Source: Nymphalis io (lineage: Eukaryota; Arthropoda; Insecta; Lepidoptera; Nymphalidae). Taken from it: a stretch of 64,000 nucleotides of DNA. Positions 1-11,456 of this stretch are shown here, piece after piece. The position numbers were made by a program, and so were the translations under genes. Each line of letters begins with the position of its first letter. The stretch's first letter is position 1. The notes below the pieces were generated by a model. It worked only from the letters and a program-made list of their open reading frames with translations, did not search any database and had not been told where the DNA came from. The stretch spans positions 13,206,001 to 13,270,000 of the forward strand of contig NC_065898.1 in the NCBI RefSeq assembly GCF_905147045.1. Direction: 5' to 3'.

Positions 1-1818
1 ATATGTAAAGTTGTAAAAAGATTTTGGGTAATATAAACAACGATTACTAAACAGTTAAAGGAGGAATAATGTGTAAGCGTTTTATACGATGTTTTAAGCT
101 CTGTTTACCGGCCTTGTAATATAAAATAATCCTCCTAAGATTTTCGGACGAGCAATACTTGTAAAATGTGAGCTCTAAACAGAAAATAATAATCTTATAT
201 TAATATTAACGTCTCTAGCTACCATTTAAAAGGAAAGTGCCAAAATCTAAAGCTTAAATGCGGAAGAGTGAATTTTGTTTGTTGAACTGTAATCCGGGTA
301 CGCACTATTTAAATGCGATTTGGAAGTGCTAAAGTCTTCATCGTATTTAAAATAATTTTCGGATCGACGTTGAAGACAAACATCATATAATTTGAAGCCA
401 TTTAAATAATATTGTGCATGTTCCTTCCATGACCCTATTTTATGAATAAGATACAGCAAATTGATTATTTTATAATAAACCAGTTATATCATTGTGATCA
501 CACAAACATATCGATATTTGATAGAGAAAAACCAAATAACTCAGCGAGTACCGTCAGCACTAAAATATTAATATATTAATAATCAATCTTTTAATTTTCA
601 TTTCGAGATTATGATTATGAGATATATTATCTTTTAAAACGATATATAATTAAATGAAATAACCGAATATTTATAATTATTAGTTTCTGTTTAGAGTTTC
701 AGAATGCTTGTTCCAATCCCATATTCTTTGAATAGAAGCTCAGTAGCAAAGTGTCATAAATCTATGATTTAGGTTTAAAAATTATATGTCCATATATTAC
801 CCTAAAATTTAGTTTTCAATTAATTTTACCAGTAGCGTATTTGTCACGTGTAATATATATCATATTATCTGGAATCGGCTTATTTAAGTGAAGATTTTAT
901 GATGATTTTATGAAATTATAGATTGTACTTTTTGGTCTAGGCAAAAAGGCAAAGTTAGTCTTTATAATGAAATCAGACTATATTATTTTAACCAACTATT
1001 TACTCGTAGCAAAAATAACGCATAGTATTTTTTTATTTATTTTTAGTATTATACTTTTTTTACTGTTTTTTAAATATAACAATATCAATATTATGTTAAT
1101 TTTTTAATTTACTGTGACCTTCCAACCAAAAGCATTTGTTTTTGTATATTTTTAAGCAAACTCTTTTTGACTTTGTTTTAATACTCGCACTTCCGATAAA
1201 TGTATTTAATAAAAATAAAGTAAATTGAATTTGAAATAAATTCGACATTTTATGAAATGCTTTTGTCTAGGCCTAAAGTTTTGACATGTTCCATTCTTGT
1301 TACCAAAATGAGATTACACGATGAAAGAAAAGGATGAACTATAATTTCACATCGTAATTACTTACTAAAGGAAAACATTGTGACAAAACCTATTTGTAAC
1401 TCGAATAGGTATTATCAACAAATATGCTAATATTTGCTTCTACGCTACAAAACTTGTAAACACTTGTAAAAAAGGACACGTGCAATAATATTAGAAACTT
1501 AGCAAGCCAAAATCAACTCAATGTTTCTAAAAATAATGTTTTGAATCGTATGCAATGTGTTGTTTGCTGAGAGTCTATATTACCTACATATCTGTAGTCA
1601 TTTCGCTAGTATATACCTACCCAGTACCGACTATCCTCCAGTTACCTTTGTATACCTGCATATAAATAAACATTATAGTTATTCGTAATAAGTGAAGTTT
1701 CATTTTAGCCTATTCTCTATTGCTCTAACCTAACTTTTGAGTTGTATAATTGCATGTGTTCTGACGTTCATATTCGGTATTGCTAGTTGATCGCTTGTTA
1801 TCGTTTGCAGTAAGTAAT
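1..1818. other. AT-rich unique DNA, no gene seen
   Basis: No open frame above about 70 codons and no family resemblance. A weak SINE-1-like scrap (the 'gaaaacattgtgacaaaacc' motif) lies near 1365-1402 but is too short to call. Otherwise I see nothing here. Confidence 0.5.
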
Positions 1819-1905
1819 GGCCTGTAAATATCATGTTAAGACCTCTTCACCTATTGAGGTGAAGATTTGAGGCTTTTTCCACCATGCTATGCTACGTTTG
1901 CAGTA
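1819..1905 (-). repeat. SINE-1 3'-tail remnant
   Basis: Read on the minus strand, this matches the last third of the tRNA-derived SINE-1: the aligned positions of the pyrimidine/purine 'cctctt...gaggtgaag' block, the 'ccaccatgctatgct' box and the 'ggcctgtaaat' end are recognisable. The tRNA head is absent, so it is a diverged and truncated copy. Confidence 0.55.
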
Positions 1906-2506
1906 GCTTTTATGAATCAAAAATATATTTTATTCAGTTTCAATATTTAATAGGCTCTTATGAGCACTTTTGAATATCATTTTATAAGACTATATTAATT
2001 GTTAACTACATTCTGTTCGGAATGTAGATTCTACCGAATATGTACAGCAGAAAACTCTGAAGTTATTCTTTTTCGTCAATCATATTATGCAATTGAATTT
2101 ATAATGTATTCTATATGAAATTGGAAAAAAGAATACTAACTAGAATCTCTTTTATTATTTATATACTGTCTATCTGTACAGAATAATATACAATAATTTT
2201 TAACAGAGTTTTAAAAAAAATATTTGTTGGTAAATGTTTATTCATTATAATATCTGAAACGAATAACAATAATAATAGCATTGTTTGGATCCAAATCACA
2301 TTAATGTATTAAATAACGCAACTGATAGTTTGGCTAAAAGTGAAATATTTAATGGCGTTACACTTTCAAATATATGTATTTTTTTGAGTGGAATAAAACC
2401 ATTCTTTATTATCGTTATCATTAAATGTAAATGTTTTGATCTTTGGAGTATTTTATTAAAAAGTTATAACGACAATTAATGAATTATAGGTCTACTCTCA
2501 TCTTTC
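1906..2506. other. AT-rich unique DNA, no gene seen
   Basis: Short AT-rich open frames only. Nothing recognisable. Confidence 0.5.
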
Positions 2507-2784
2507 ACTGGTGGTAGAGCTTTGTGCAAGCTCGTCTGGGTAGGTACCACCCACTCATCAGATATTCTATCGCAAAACGGCAGTACTTGTTTATTTTGTG
2601 TCCCGGTTTGAAGGGTGAGTGAGCCAGTGTAATTACAGGCACAAGGGACATAACATTTTAGTTCCCAAGGTTGGTGGCGCATTGGCTATGTAAGCGATGG
2701 TTGACATTTCTTACAATGCCAATGTCTAAGGGCGTTGGTGACCACTTACCATCAGGTGGCCTTACTATTTTATAAAAAAAAAAC
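2507..2784 (+). repeat. Repeat A copy 1 (about 280-bp A-tailed repeat)
   Basis: Full-length copy. It starts at 'actggtggtag', runs through 'gtctgggtaggtacc', 'aagggtgagtgagccagtg' and 'aatgccaatgtctaaggg', and ends in an A-run after 'ttataaaa'. The terminal A-tract and multiple dispersed copies suggest a retroposed SINE or a LINE 3' end; I could not find a convincing tRNA box A/box B pair. The antisense strand carries a 68-codon open frame shared with other copies (see findings). The conserved 'cccatatgctcgtccgcc' segment before the tail is missing here, a small deletion relative to copy 2. Confidence 0.85.
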
Positions 2785-5700
2785 AATAAGATATAATTGT
2801 TATCCTAGTTACAATCAATTGTTAGGTCTGCTCTCCACTAGAGGAGAATAATATAATTAAGACATATTCCATTTGATAAACCTGGTCATCTATCATTAAG
2901 CTCCAAATAAGCCCCAATATTAAATTAATAATATATATAATAATTATTGTTTCGTTCGTGGGCTGAGTGTAGACGAATGTTTTATGAAATGTGTTAGAAA
3001 CGAGCTTGAAACAAGTCTATATTTACAGTGAAATATTATTTTATGAATGTAGAACAATATAAAAGCATTTTATCACAAATAAAATAAAATATAAAGGAAA
3101 GACACAGTTACATTAGCGACACAGCTTTGTTTTCATTGATAATTCAATTTCTATTTTAGTATAAATAAAATACATGTGTATGGGTATATATGGCTATGGC
3201 CATCAAATTCTATACACGATATACTATCAAAAGCGGATGGTACTATAAGCTAAACCATAGAGACAGTAAATAAATCCGCTAGACTCAGTATGCTGCGAGC
3301 CTCAGCGCGTAATTCACAGATAGTGTCGAGATTTCGCCTGACTTACGTACTTTGACGTTGGAAGGGAACAGCGCTTGAAGCGCTACATACACAGCTATAT
3401 ATAGTACGTTCTGTAATGGATAGCTAGTGCTAAATGTCTATCAAGATTATAAATAAGTTAGTCTTAATTTAGACTTATAGTTTTACGTTGCGTCCAGCGT
3501 GTGTTTGTAAGTGTTCTCCATAACATATTATATTTAGTTTAGTATTACTATATTGTCAGCTTGTTCTTAATCTTCTTCATAATTAAAGATTACTATAGTT
3601 TTTTTCTTCTTATTTTCTATTGCAATACTACGTTTCGAAATGAATTGTTTATAATGCAAAGTTTCACTTATATCACGTGCAATGAAGAGCCTGTAATTTA
3701 CAAACTGCTGGTCTAACGCCTCCTCTTTTAGAAGAGAAGGATTGAGGCTTATAATAAACCACGTTGTTTCAAAGCGGCTTGGTAAATGTGACAAAAATTC
3801 ATTCGAAATATACAATTGCGAGATGAATTATAAACTCGAATTAAACACAAGAAAACACAGGTGCTTGGTCGGCTTTAAAGTCGCAATCTGGTTACAGTAA
3901 TAACAATATTTCATTGTTATTCGTAGTAATATCAGCGTTATATATGGCGTCTAAAATGTTTAATATAACCCCGAGTTACATTTCCATAGCATTATCATTA
4001 CAATACCTAGCCCGTTTTGTTCCGTAACTGCAGGTCCGAACAAACAAAATGATAATTGGTTGTAGTAACTTGAGATTTAATTTTTTTATTTTAACCTATT
4101 ATCATAAGAACAGTGAAATGGTTTGAATGTTATAGAAATGTTTCTGTAAGGTTGAAAGTTAAAATTTTTGTGTATATATTCAAGCCTTCGTTTATAGAAA
4201 ATATATAAATATTAATAAAAAGAAATGGTTACTTCTTCAATAAATTATACATACATAATGACACACCTTGTCGATACCATCCAAAATGTGGGAGTAAAAT
4301 ATATTATCAATTTTAGATACACTACAAGAAATTCGAACGGAAAAAAAACAGGAACAAAAAGTCTTGACTCATTATTTATTGCAATATTGCATATCATTAT
4401 TAGATACAACCCTAACTTCACCTATGTAAAGTCAGAATAGACAGTTCATGTAAACAAACATTCGTATAGGTACACGAAATGTCACATTCAAAGATAACAT
4501 TACCAGGACGGATACGATATGAGTTTGTCTACAGGTCTCAGCTTTGCATGTGACGTATAATTGGAAATATAAATCTGTTTACGGCTCGTAACCTACCTAT
4601 CGCTGTTATCTTAACTACAAAGCAACACGATCAAGACTGTTACCTTTAGACATGGAACACAAACATCGTTTGGTAGCAAGACACAACTCATTGTAACATC
4701 TAAAGTAACTTTTATAGAACATCATTTGACTTTCATGTTGTTGGAATGGCTTTTCATTAACGTAGTTATGATTTATGAAAGTATTTGTTTAATATTATTT
4801 GTGATATTATTGTCTGGTGGACCGAATAATAAGAAGGAAAGGTTCAAATGTTAAAGTTTCTCAGTGGTAAGTTAAATACCGAGAGTAAATCTGTTTGGTT
4901 CTACTGCTACCATTACGGGTTGGTACGTACACCAACATACATTGAACAAAATTTTGATAGATGCAGGTTATTTTCATCCACCTTTCAAATGTAGGTTGAT
5001 GACAAAATAAAAGATGGAAATGCATAGAAAGGAAATGGAAAGAAAGAAAAAAAGTAAAGAACTTTGTGCTTGTTGATGAATATAAGTGACAAAACCTTCA
5101 GAAAATTGTATGCAGCAGTGAAATATTTACTCACTTACTGCTACCATTGTTATTATACGCTTGATGCTAATAAAGTATTCATTATTAAAATAAATGAAAC
5201 AAATTACTAAGTCACAACGAGAATGAACGTTGTCTAATAAGTTAAAATACTACGAATTATTACAGCTGAATATCGTTATCAGCAGTTAAAGCGGATAATT
5301 TACTTGAATTGGACAATAATTCCGAAAGCTAAAGCACTTGAAGTAATATCTACCATAAAGGGGTAATGAACTGCCTAAACCTGTGGCGAGAGTATTTTCA
5401 TCAAAGATTAATCGGCTAAGTTGGAATGGTCCGAGTTTGAGTGAATCAATTAGCCATCGAGTTCCATCGAGCACTTAGTTCAAACATTCATTACCATCGT
5501 TAGTATCAGATTTTGATTAGTCGATAACGCAAATAGCTATCGAATTGCAACCGCGTAAGTGACTCGACTTCTTGATTCCACAATTGAATTTGATTATTTA
5601 AATTGTTTGCTTTTGAATAAAAATTATCTCATTGACGTGTAAGTGAAAGGCTGGTTTTTAGTTTAGTGCTACTAATATTGAGCTTGAGTTATTTTAATGT

Positions 5701-6639
5701 CAAATTTCAATGTCTTAGAGAGATTGGCAGCATATTGATAAATTAATAAAGGCCCGTTATTTGTCGTACTGCTGGTCAAAGGATTCGTGTAAAGAAGAAG
5801 TTTTTCGGAGTATATTCCATCAGGCTGCTCCATTGTGCAAATAAATGTGTATATTTTTCTTCTGATTTGAAAGAATTATTTATTAATGCAACACACGAAA
5901 CCTGTCTGTCTTATGACATCTGAATAACATCTAGTTATAAAAAAAAATACACGTAAAAAGAAGTATAATAGAATACTGTAGTCCCATTTTTGTTACGTTT
6001 TTGGGTATTTACAAATGAATATTTAAAACAAAATATGTTTAAAATTCATCCATTCTTCAAAATATTTAAAGGTAAATAAATGAATAAAAATCCTAGCTTA
6101 TTCAGCACTTCATTATACGAATGAACAGCAAACAGCATCCCATTAAAACAAAGCAAATGTAAGAAATACTAAAACATTTTTCTCACTAATCTAATCTGCA
6201 TTCGCATCGCAGACAGCAAATTAAAGAACAGCATAATAAAACCGTCGCATATGAGAATAATTACAAATTCGAGTCGAGGCGAATCCGAATAAATAAAAGC
6301 CCATTATTCATTCAAAGGCTGAAAGTCAACATTCTCGATTAAAAAGTGAACTCGATTTTATTCCCTAAGCAACAAGTAGGCAATGGGTACTCCCAAATGG
6401 CGCCTTATTTGAAGGCAATCAGCAATTCAAAATGGACCCGAACGGACATCGGCTGCCCTATCGCACTCACCATCTGCATTAAGGCGTGGATGGGCGAGTA
6501 ATATGTTCTTGTGGCGAGTACATTGCTGCTCAGAAACTTTTTATATTTTGAATTTATTTAAACAAAAAACAATTTTGTCGATTAATAAATAATTAAAAAT
6601 AAGGTATATTATTATTATATGATAATAAGTAAATAAATA
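2785..6639. other. Unique DNA, no gene seen; a denser block at about 6.24-6.53 kb
   Basis: Open frames are short (up to 82 codons), AT-driven and unlike any protein I know. Two sub-blocks are richer in GC than their surroundings: about 3280-3380, which contains the short palindrome 'agcgcttgaagcgct', and about 6370-6530. Both could be regulatory DNA; neither resembles a repeat in this window. Confidence 0.45.
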
Positions 6640-6724
6640 ATAGTAGTAAATAAATAAATGCTTTAGGTTCAACCTGTAATGTTTACTTATATTTTGTAAA
6701 TAAATAAATAAAAAATAAATAAAT
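6640..6724. repeat. (AAAT)n-type low-complexity tract
   Basis: Interrupted runs of 'aaataaataaat' units directly left of the 91-bp palindrome. Confidence 0.8.
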
Positions 6725-6815
6725 AATACAAAATTATATAGATTACGATAAAGTGTATTTTGAATATTCGTTATATTCAAAATTTACTTTTTCGTCATCT
6801 ATATAATTTTGTATT
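6725..6815. repeat. 91-bp imperfect palindrome
   Basis: Two 43-bp arms (6725-6767 and 6773-6815) are reverse complements at 39 of 43 positions, with a 5-nt centre 'tcgtt'. The two halves share no similarity with the SINE or LINE families here. It could be a foldback element or a replication-generated inverted duplication. A 79-codon antisense frame over it is only an AT-rich artefact. Confidence 0.85.
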
Positions 6816-7045
6816 GTCAAACCATTAAACAAATAATAATGCAATTCGACAAAGAAGCAGCTTGAAAGAATTAACGGGATTTACGGGAAAATAAATACAC
6901 GAAACCGTACCACCAATGTTCTAAATTTTATTCACCTTGTTGCCTCGTTGGTCGAGTGAATAGTTTGCGCACAAAGCTATGCACTATATGATATGATATA
7001 TAATATGATCTATGCAATTGACTCGTTTCCTTAAGATTGAGATTA
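6816..7045. other. Unique DNA, no gene seen
   Basis: AT-rich spacer between the palindrome and an (AT)n tract. Confidence 0.4.
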
Positions 7046-7070
7046 TATATATATATATATATATATATAC
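7046..7070. repeat. (AT)n microsatellite
   Basis: About 12 AT units. It forms part of a spurious 71-codon frame whose YIYIYIYI run is only this repeat. Confidence 0.9.
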
Positions 7071-7944
7071 AAAATATTACGAATTCATAATTGAATATTT
7101 ATTCGGAAATCAAACGATCAAACATACACAAACTGACCACAACTTATACTTTCGCTTTTATGTTACGTATATTATAATCAAGATAAGAATCTTGGTCTCA
7201 AATTCAACATATAAGTACAAAGTTTAATAGGAAACCAAAAACCCCCGTGTCCTTGTAAACTGCTCTAATCCCAGGACCCACCGTGCGTAGTAGCTGGTAG
7301 TATAGTAGCTGGCATATAATAGTAAACAGCAATGTATAGCAAAATTATAAAGATAACATTAGATGTACAATATTAAGGCGGAATAAAGACACCTCGAGGC
7401 AAGGGAGTTCATCCCTTATTCCGGTGGTGGGACATTAAAAGTCATTTTTACGAAATGTCGCATTATTCTATAATTCCTGGGGGATTTGCCGGGTTAGGAC
7501 GGCACACTCGCGTTTTTAGAGTATCCCTTGCATGTTGTATTAATCTTTTTTAGAAATGTGGATAAATATTACAATTTATAATTGTATAGTATATAGGTGG
7601 CATATATATATTGAGAAGGTATATATTAATGTTTCAGCCTACCTATAGAATCGTTTAGGTAATTAAGCGGTTATATACTTAAAGTATATGATCTAAAATG
7701 AAGTACATTTTTTATATTTAATATATAAGTATAATAATATTCATATGCAATTACATATTCATAGTTTAATCAGCCTCATGTAAATCTTAATCTACTATAC
7801 TATTAGAACACTATTTTCGTACAAATATATAAATACAAAATATAGACAATTAACAAGTAACAACATAACACTATGTAAAAAGAAATCTAGTGCGCAGTTT
7901 CTTCCTTAAAAGTAATTTACCACTAATTAAAAAATATGACCAAC
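7071..7944. other. Unique DNA, no gene seen
   Basis: A mixed-composition patch at about 7240-7540 includes an imperfect repeat of 'tagtagctgg' (7288-7312). No coding frame is recognisable. Confidence 0.45.
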
Positions 7945-8283
7945 TACAGGTAAGTATATAGCCGAGATGGCCTAGTGGTTAGAACGCGTGAATTTTAACC
8001 GATGATCGTGGGTTCAAACTCAGGCAAGCACCACTGAATTTTTATTTGCTTAATTTGTGTTTATAATTCATCTCGTGCTTGACGGTGAAGGAAAACATTG
8101 TGAGGAAACCTGCATGTGTCTAATTTTATTGAAATTCTGCCACATGAGCTTTCTACTAACCTGCATTAGAGCAGCGTGATGGAATAAGCTCCAAACCATC
8201 TCCTCAAAAGGGAGAGGAGGCCTTAGCCCAGCAGTGGGACATTAACAGGCTGCTACTGTTGTACTGTTGTACAGGTAAGTATA
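7945..8283 (+). mobile_element. SINE-1, full-length tRNA-derived copy with target-site duplication
   Basis: The head at 7961 carries RNA polymerase III promoter boxes: box A 'tggcctagtgg' (7969-7979) and box B 'ggttcaaactc' about 40 bp later. The body includes 'gaggaaacctgcatgtg', 'agcagcgtgatggaataagc' and 'ggccttagcccagcagtg', and ends in a short (actgttgt)n-like tail rather than poly-A. A perfect 14-bp duplication 'tacaggtaagtata' flanks it (7945-7958 and 8270-8283), so the boundaries are firm and the insertion is fairly young. It is Metulj-like from memory of Heliconius SINEs. The duplicated target contains a consensus 5' splice site. Confidence 0.92.
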
Positions 8284-8383
8284 AAGTTAAAAATTACTTT
8301 TTAGAATAACCTGTATAAAATTAAAAATACAAGTATATAAATATATTTGTAATTGAGTCTCTGTTACTTGAATAAATAAATAA

Positions 8384-8480
8384 TTATTATTATCATCATC
8401 ATCAGCATCACTTCATCGTTCGCTGCTGGACATAGACCTCTCCAACGGTACGCCACTGAGCTCGATCTTCAACTCTACCG
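8384..8480 (-). pseudogene. LINE ORF C-terminal stub with TGA-rich 3' tail
   Basis: On the minus strand a frame ends in residues VEDRAQWRTVGEVYVQQ, with a stop at 8410-8408, followed by a (TGATGATGATAATAAT)-like tail (8384-8407). The same protein end (EDRELWRTLGEAYVQQW) and TGAT-type tail occur at 52.6 kb. Simple-repeat tails of this kind are typical of RTE-like non-LTR retrotransposons; the clade is inferred. Heavily 5'-truncated and non-functional. Confidence 0.75.
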
Positions 8481-8544
8481 TCTAATAGTGAGTGTCTAAT
8501 AGTGAGTGACGGTATAGCTTCAGCTATACCGTTACTCACTATTA
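8480..8544. repeat. 14-bp tandem duplication fused to a 48-bp near-perfect palindrome
   Basis: 'gtctaatagtgagt' occurs twice in tandem (8480-8493, 8494-8507). The second copy runs into a palindrome with 23-bp arms (8497-8519, 8522-8544), 22 of 23 complementary, and a 2-nt centre. It abuts the LINE stub on its left. Confidence 0.92.
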
Positions 8545-9114
8545 TTATTATCTTATACATAATATTAACAACATTTAAAAGTAACATAATTTTTTTATAA
8601 AAACTTTTTAACATAGTCGGATTAGTGTGTTAATGGAGTTATACCATTGTACACAGACCTTTTTCATTTTTATACATCTTTATTTTTAATAGCCTTAAAA
8701 AAGAAGCGGGATTTTTTATAGGTATTTGTTTATTGCCTTATTAACTCCAATTTTAAAAACAAATTTTAAAACAATAAATTTATAAGTCAATCAAATTCTC
8801 GGTTTCTTGCAAATTCAACTATCTATATAACTTTTTAAAATTTCGTTTGATAAAACGCTACTAAATAGACCTAAAAATCCCTCAATTGAGCCGGCTCTCG
8901 GATTTAATAAAATACACTTAAAAGTTTTTAATTTCCGGGTAATGTTATGAATTCATTATTCTTTGCTCGTCTTCGGCGAAAAAGACAATATTTTCTCGGT
9001 TACTAAATTGGTCCACCTTCATTATTTAACTTAAAATATAAGAACAGAAATTAAATGCCTGTATATCTCCATATTTAATTATTTGTGTAAATTATTTCTG
9101 TTATTAAATAAACT
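8545..9114. other. AT-rich unique DNA, no gene seen
   Basis: Nothing recognisable. Confidence 0.5.
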
Positions 9115-9400
9115 GTGTCGTTGGTCTAGTAGCTTAGTTGCCAAGAATCAGTGCCTGAGTTGGAATTAAGGATCGTACCAATTGTATAAAGTAATAATAT
9201 TCTCATTAAACTTTCCGTAACATCCCGATGAGCTGGGAAGTTGGCAGTGATTTACTCCTGTGGAAGTACGTACAGCTGTTGGTCCTTCATATCGTCCCAG
9301 AGGACTAAGTCAGTGAGGGAATAGTGACTGTTTCTGAATCTGTGCATAAAGCTGTGTAATATATATCCTCCTTAGCAATTAGCTAGTCCATATAATTGAT
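9115..9400 (+). mobile_element. SINE-2, second tRNA-derived SINE family, near full length
   Basis: The head 'tcgttggtctagtagctta' carries a box A-like segment; box B is eroded ('gagttggaattaagg'). The body matches the other SINE-2 copies read in reverse: 'cctgtggaagtacgtacagc', 'gtgagggaatag' and 'gcaattagctagtcc' correspond to segments in the 28.2- and 46.5-kb copies. It is diverged, so probably old. The family is common in Lepidoptera from memory; no name is assigned. Confidence 0.65.
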
Positions 9401-9549
9401 CAAACTAGCCATAATCTATTGAATAATTAAAATATCCCAACTTGATTTTATATTTATTTTCATCTTCATATTAACTGATATTCATTGCTGAATGAACGGC
9501 TTTTCTCGAGATTTTCCACACCGACGACGGCGCTGCCAGTATATAAAGT

Positions 9550-9637
9550 ACCACTGCTGGCAAAGTCCTCCTCTCCTTTTGAGGAGGCGACTTGAACTTA
9601 CTTCAACACGCTGCTTTAATACTGAAGGCAGGTGTAG
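9550..9637 (-). repeat. SINE-1 3'-tail remnant
   Basis: The minus strand matches the SINE-1 tail: 'ccactgctgg', 'cctcctctccttttgaggag' and 'ttcaacacgctgctttaat' are reverse complements of the canonical tail. No tRNA head. Confidence 0.75.
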
Positions 9638-10932
9638 ATATTCAACGATAACATTTAATAATAATAAAAAAAATGTTTATTTCCTCTTCACAAAAACTAA
9701 CTTTACATAATTAAAAAGTGATATTAATGTCTAACGATATTAGTGTCTGCTTATTCTTTCATATCATAGTCTGGAATTTTTAATTTTTGAAGTACCTGGT
9801 GTCTGCGTGAATTATACGAATGCCTGTATTATAGATCACCACCCTACTCCACTCAAAACAAGAGCTTTTCTATAACATGATCTATTCTACAGCTTTCTAG
9901 TCTTTCTAGAACACAATCGTTTTAAATAGTTGTGACATTAACGTGCATCTAACGTGGAAGTTATGAATGATATTTAGGATTTGTATTAAGATTTTTCGTT
10001 ACTACCACAACGTTTTGCCGTCACGTAATTATTACATACATTTTATTTCTTACAATTAATCGTTCATACCCAGTACTCTCAGAGGCTATCAAGTAAGTGC
10101 AAAGTGTGAGTTGGAGGGCGGAGGGCGATATAAATCAGGCGGTAAGCGCTCGGTAATGCACTGAGTCGGATCGCCTTTCCTGCTCACCCGCTATGCTAAT
10201 TGCTAGACTATTTGGTAATTAAAATATTTCAATCCATTTTAAAAGTATTTTAGAGATTCGGTTTCAACGCTTAATTATTATTGTTGATCTCATTTTAATT
10301 GTCCGTCAGTGCAATGTTTTCGTATTTTTACAAACGTGATTTTTTTTTAATATAACGTTTATATCGTTTGTTAGCTGGACACAGACTGCAATACAATAAA
10401 TATTATTATAATTGGGAGCGCCACCAATTAGAGAGAGTTGAACTATAAAAACTGAATATAATAAAAATCGATTTCTAATTATATATTTACATGAATATCG
10501 TAATTATTGACGTATGAATACAAGAAGATTTCCACAATTTCATTGGAAAGACATTTTATGATTTATGTTAACTAAAAAATGATTGGTCCACTTCGGTCCA
10601 AGACAATTAGGCGAATTTCGTGCATAACCGATTCGAGTCGATATTTCGGTGAAAAATGCAATCGTAAAATATTTTCTGTTACTGTACTTCTTCGTTGACT
10701 ATTATTGTTGACACATAAGCAAACGCATATATTGCAACAGTTTATTGCATATTATTCCAACAAGCTTACTTTACTGATAATTATATCGATCGAAGAACAC
10801 AGCTGTATCAAGGTGCAACTGCTTGTGAATTTTGTGAAAATGATGATAAGCTAAAGTTTTTGACATGATTGTAAACAGACATAAAAAGTTTACAATCCAT
10901 GAACGTAAAAATGTAATATTATATTATTATTT
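9638..10932. other. Unique DNA, no gene seen
   Basis: A patch at about 10090-10190 is more GC-rich ('ttggagggcggagggcgata') but has no coding frame. Otherwise AT-rich. Confidence 0.45.
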
Positions 10933-11229
10933 ACTGGTGGTAGGGCTTTGTGCAAGCTCGTCTGGGTAGGTACCACCCACTCATCAGATATTCTACCGCA
11001 AAACAGCAATACTTGATATTGTTGTGTTCCGGTTTGAAGGGTGAGTGAGCCAGTGTAATTACAGGCACAAGGGACATAAAATCTTAGTTCCCAAGGTTGG
11101 TGGCGCATTGGCTATAAGCGATGGTTGACATTTCTTACAATGCCAATGTCTAAGAGCGTTTGGTGACCACTTACCATCAGGTGGCCCATATGCTCGTCCA
11201 CCTTCCTATTCTATAAAAAAAAAAAAAAA
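10933..11229 (+). repeat. Repeat A copy 2, full length with A-tail
   Basis: Complete from 'actggtggtag' to 'cttcctattctataaaa' plus a long A-run (to 11229). The antisense strand carries the ~60-residue open frame (10890-11108). Good reference copy for the family. Confidence 0.9.
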
Positions 11230-11303
11230 TCAAAACTTTATTCAAGTAGTTTCTTACAAGAGTAATTCTTTTTGAATCGTTATTTTATAAGAATAAACTG
11301 AAT

Positions 11304-11456
11304 TGGTATGATAGTAGCGCTTTATGCTAGCCCGCCCAGGTTAGTACCACCCACTCATCATATAATCAACTGATAAACAGAAATACTTAGTATTATCAGG
11401 TTCTGGCTTGAAGTATGAGTGAGCCAGTATAGGTACAAGAGTCATAACATTTTATG
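11304..11456 (+). repeat. Repeat A copy 3, degraded, nested next to copy 2
   Basis: 'tggtatgatagtagcgcttt', 'gtaccacccactcatcat' and 'gagtgagccagtat' align with the first half of repeat A at much lower identity than copy 2. It is truncated at 'cataacattttatg'. Two copies in the same orientation 75 bp apart suggest independent insertions of different age. Confidence 0.75.

Noticed and set aside
7961..8030. Functional tRNA gene
   Set aside because: Box A and box B are present, but the sequence continues as a dispersed SINE body and lacks a foldable cloverleaf with intact acceptor stem. The same holds for other SINE heads.
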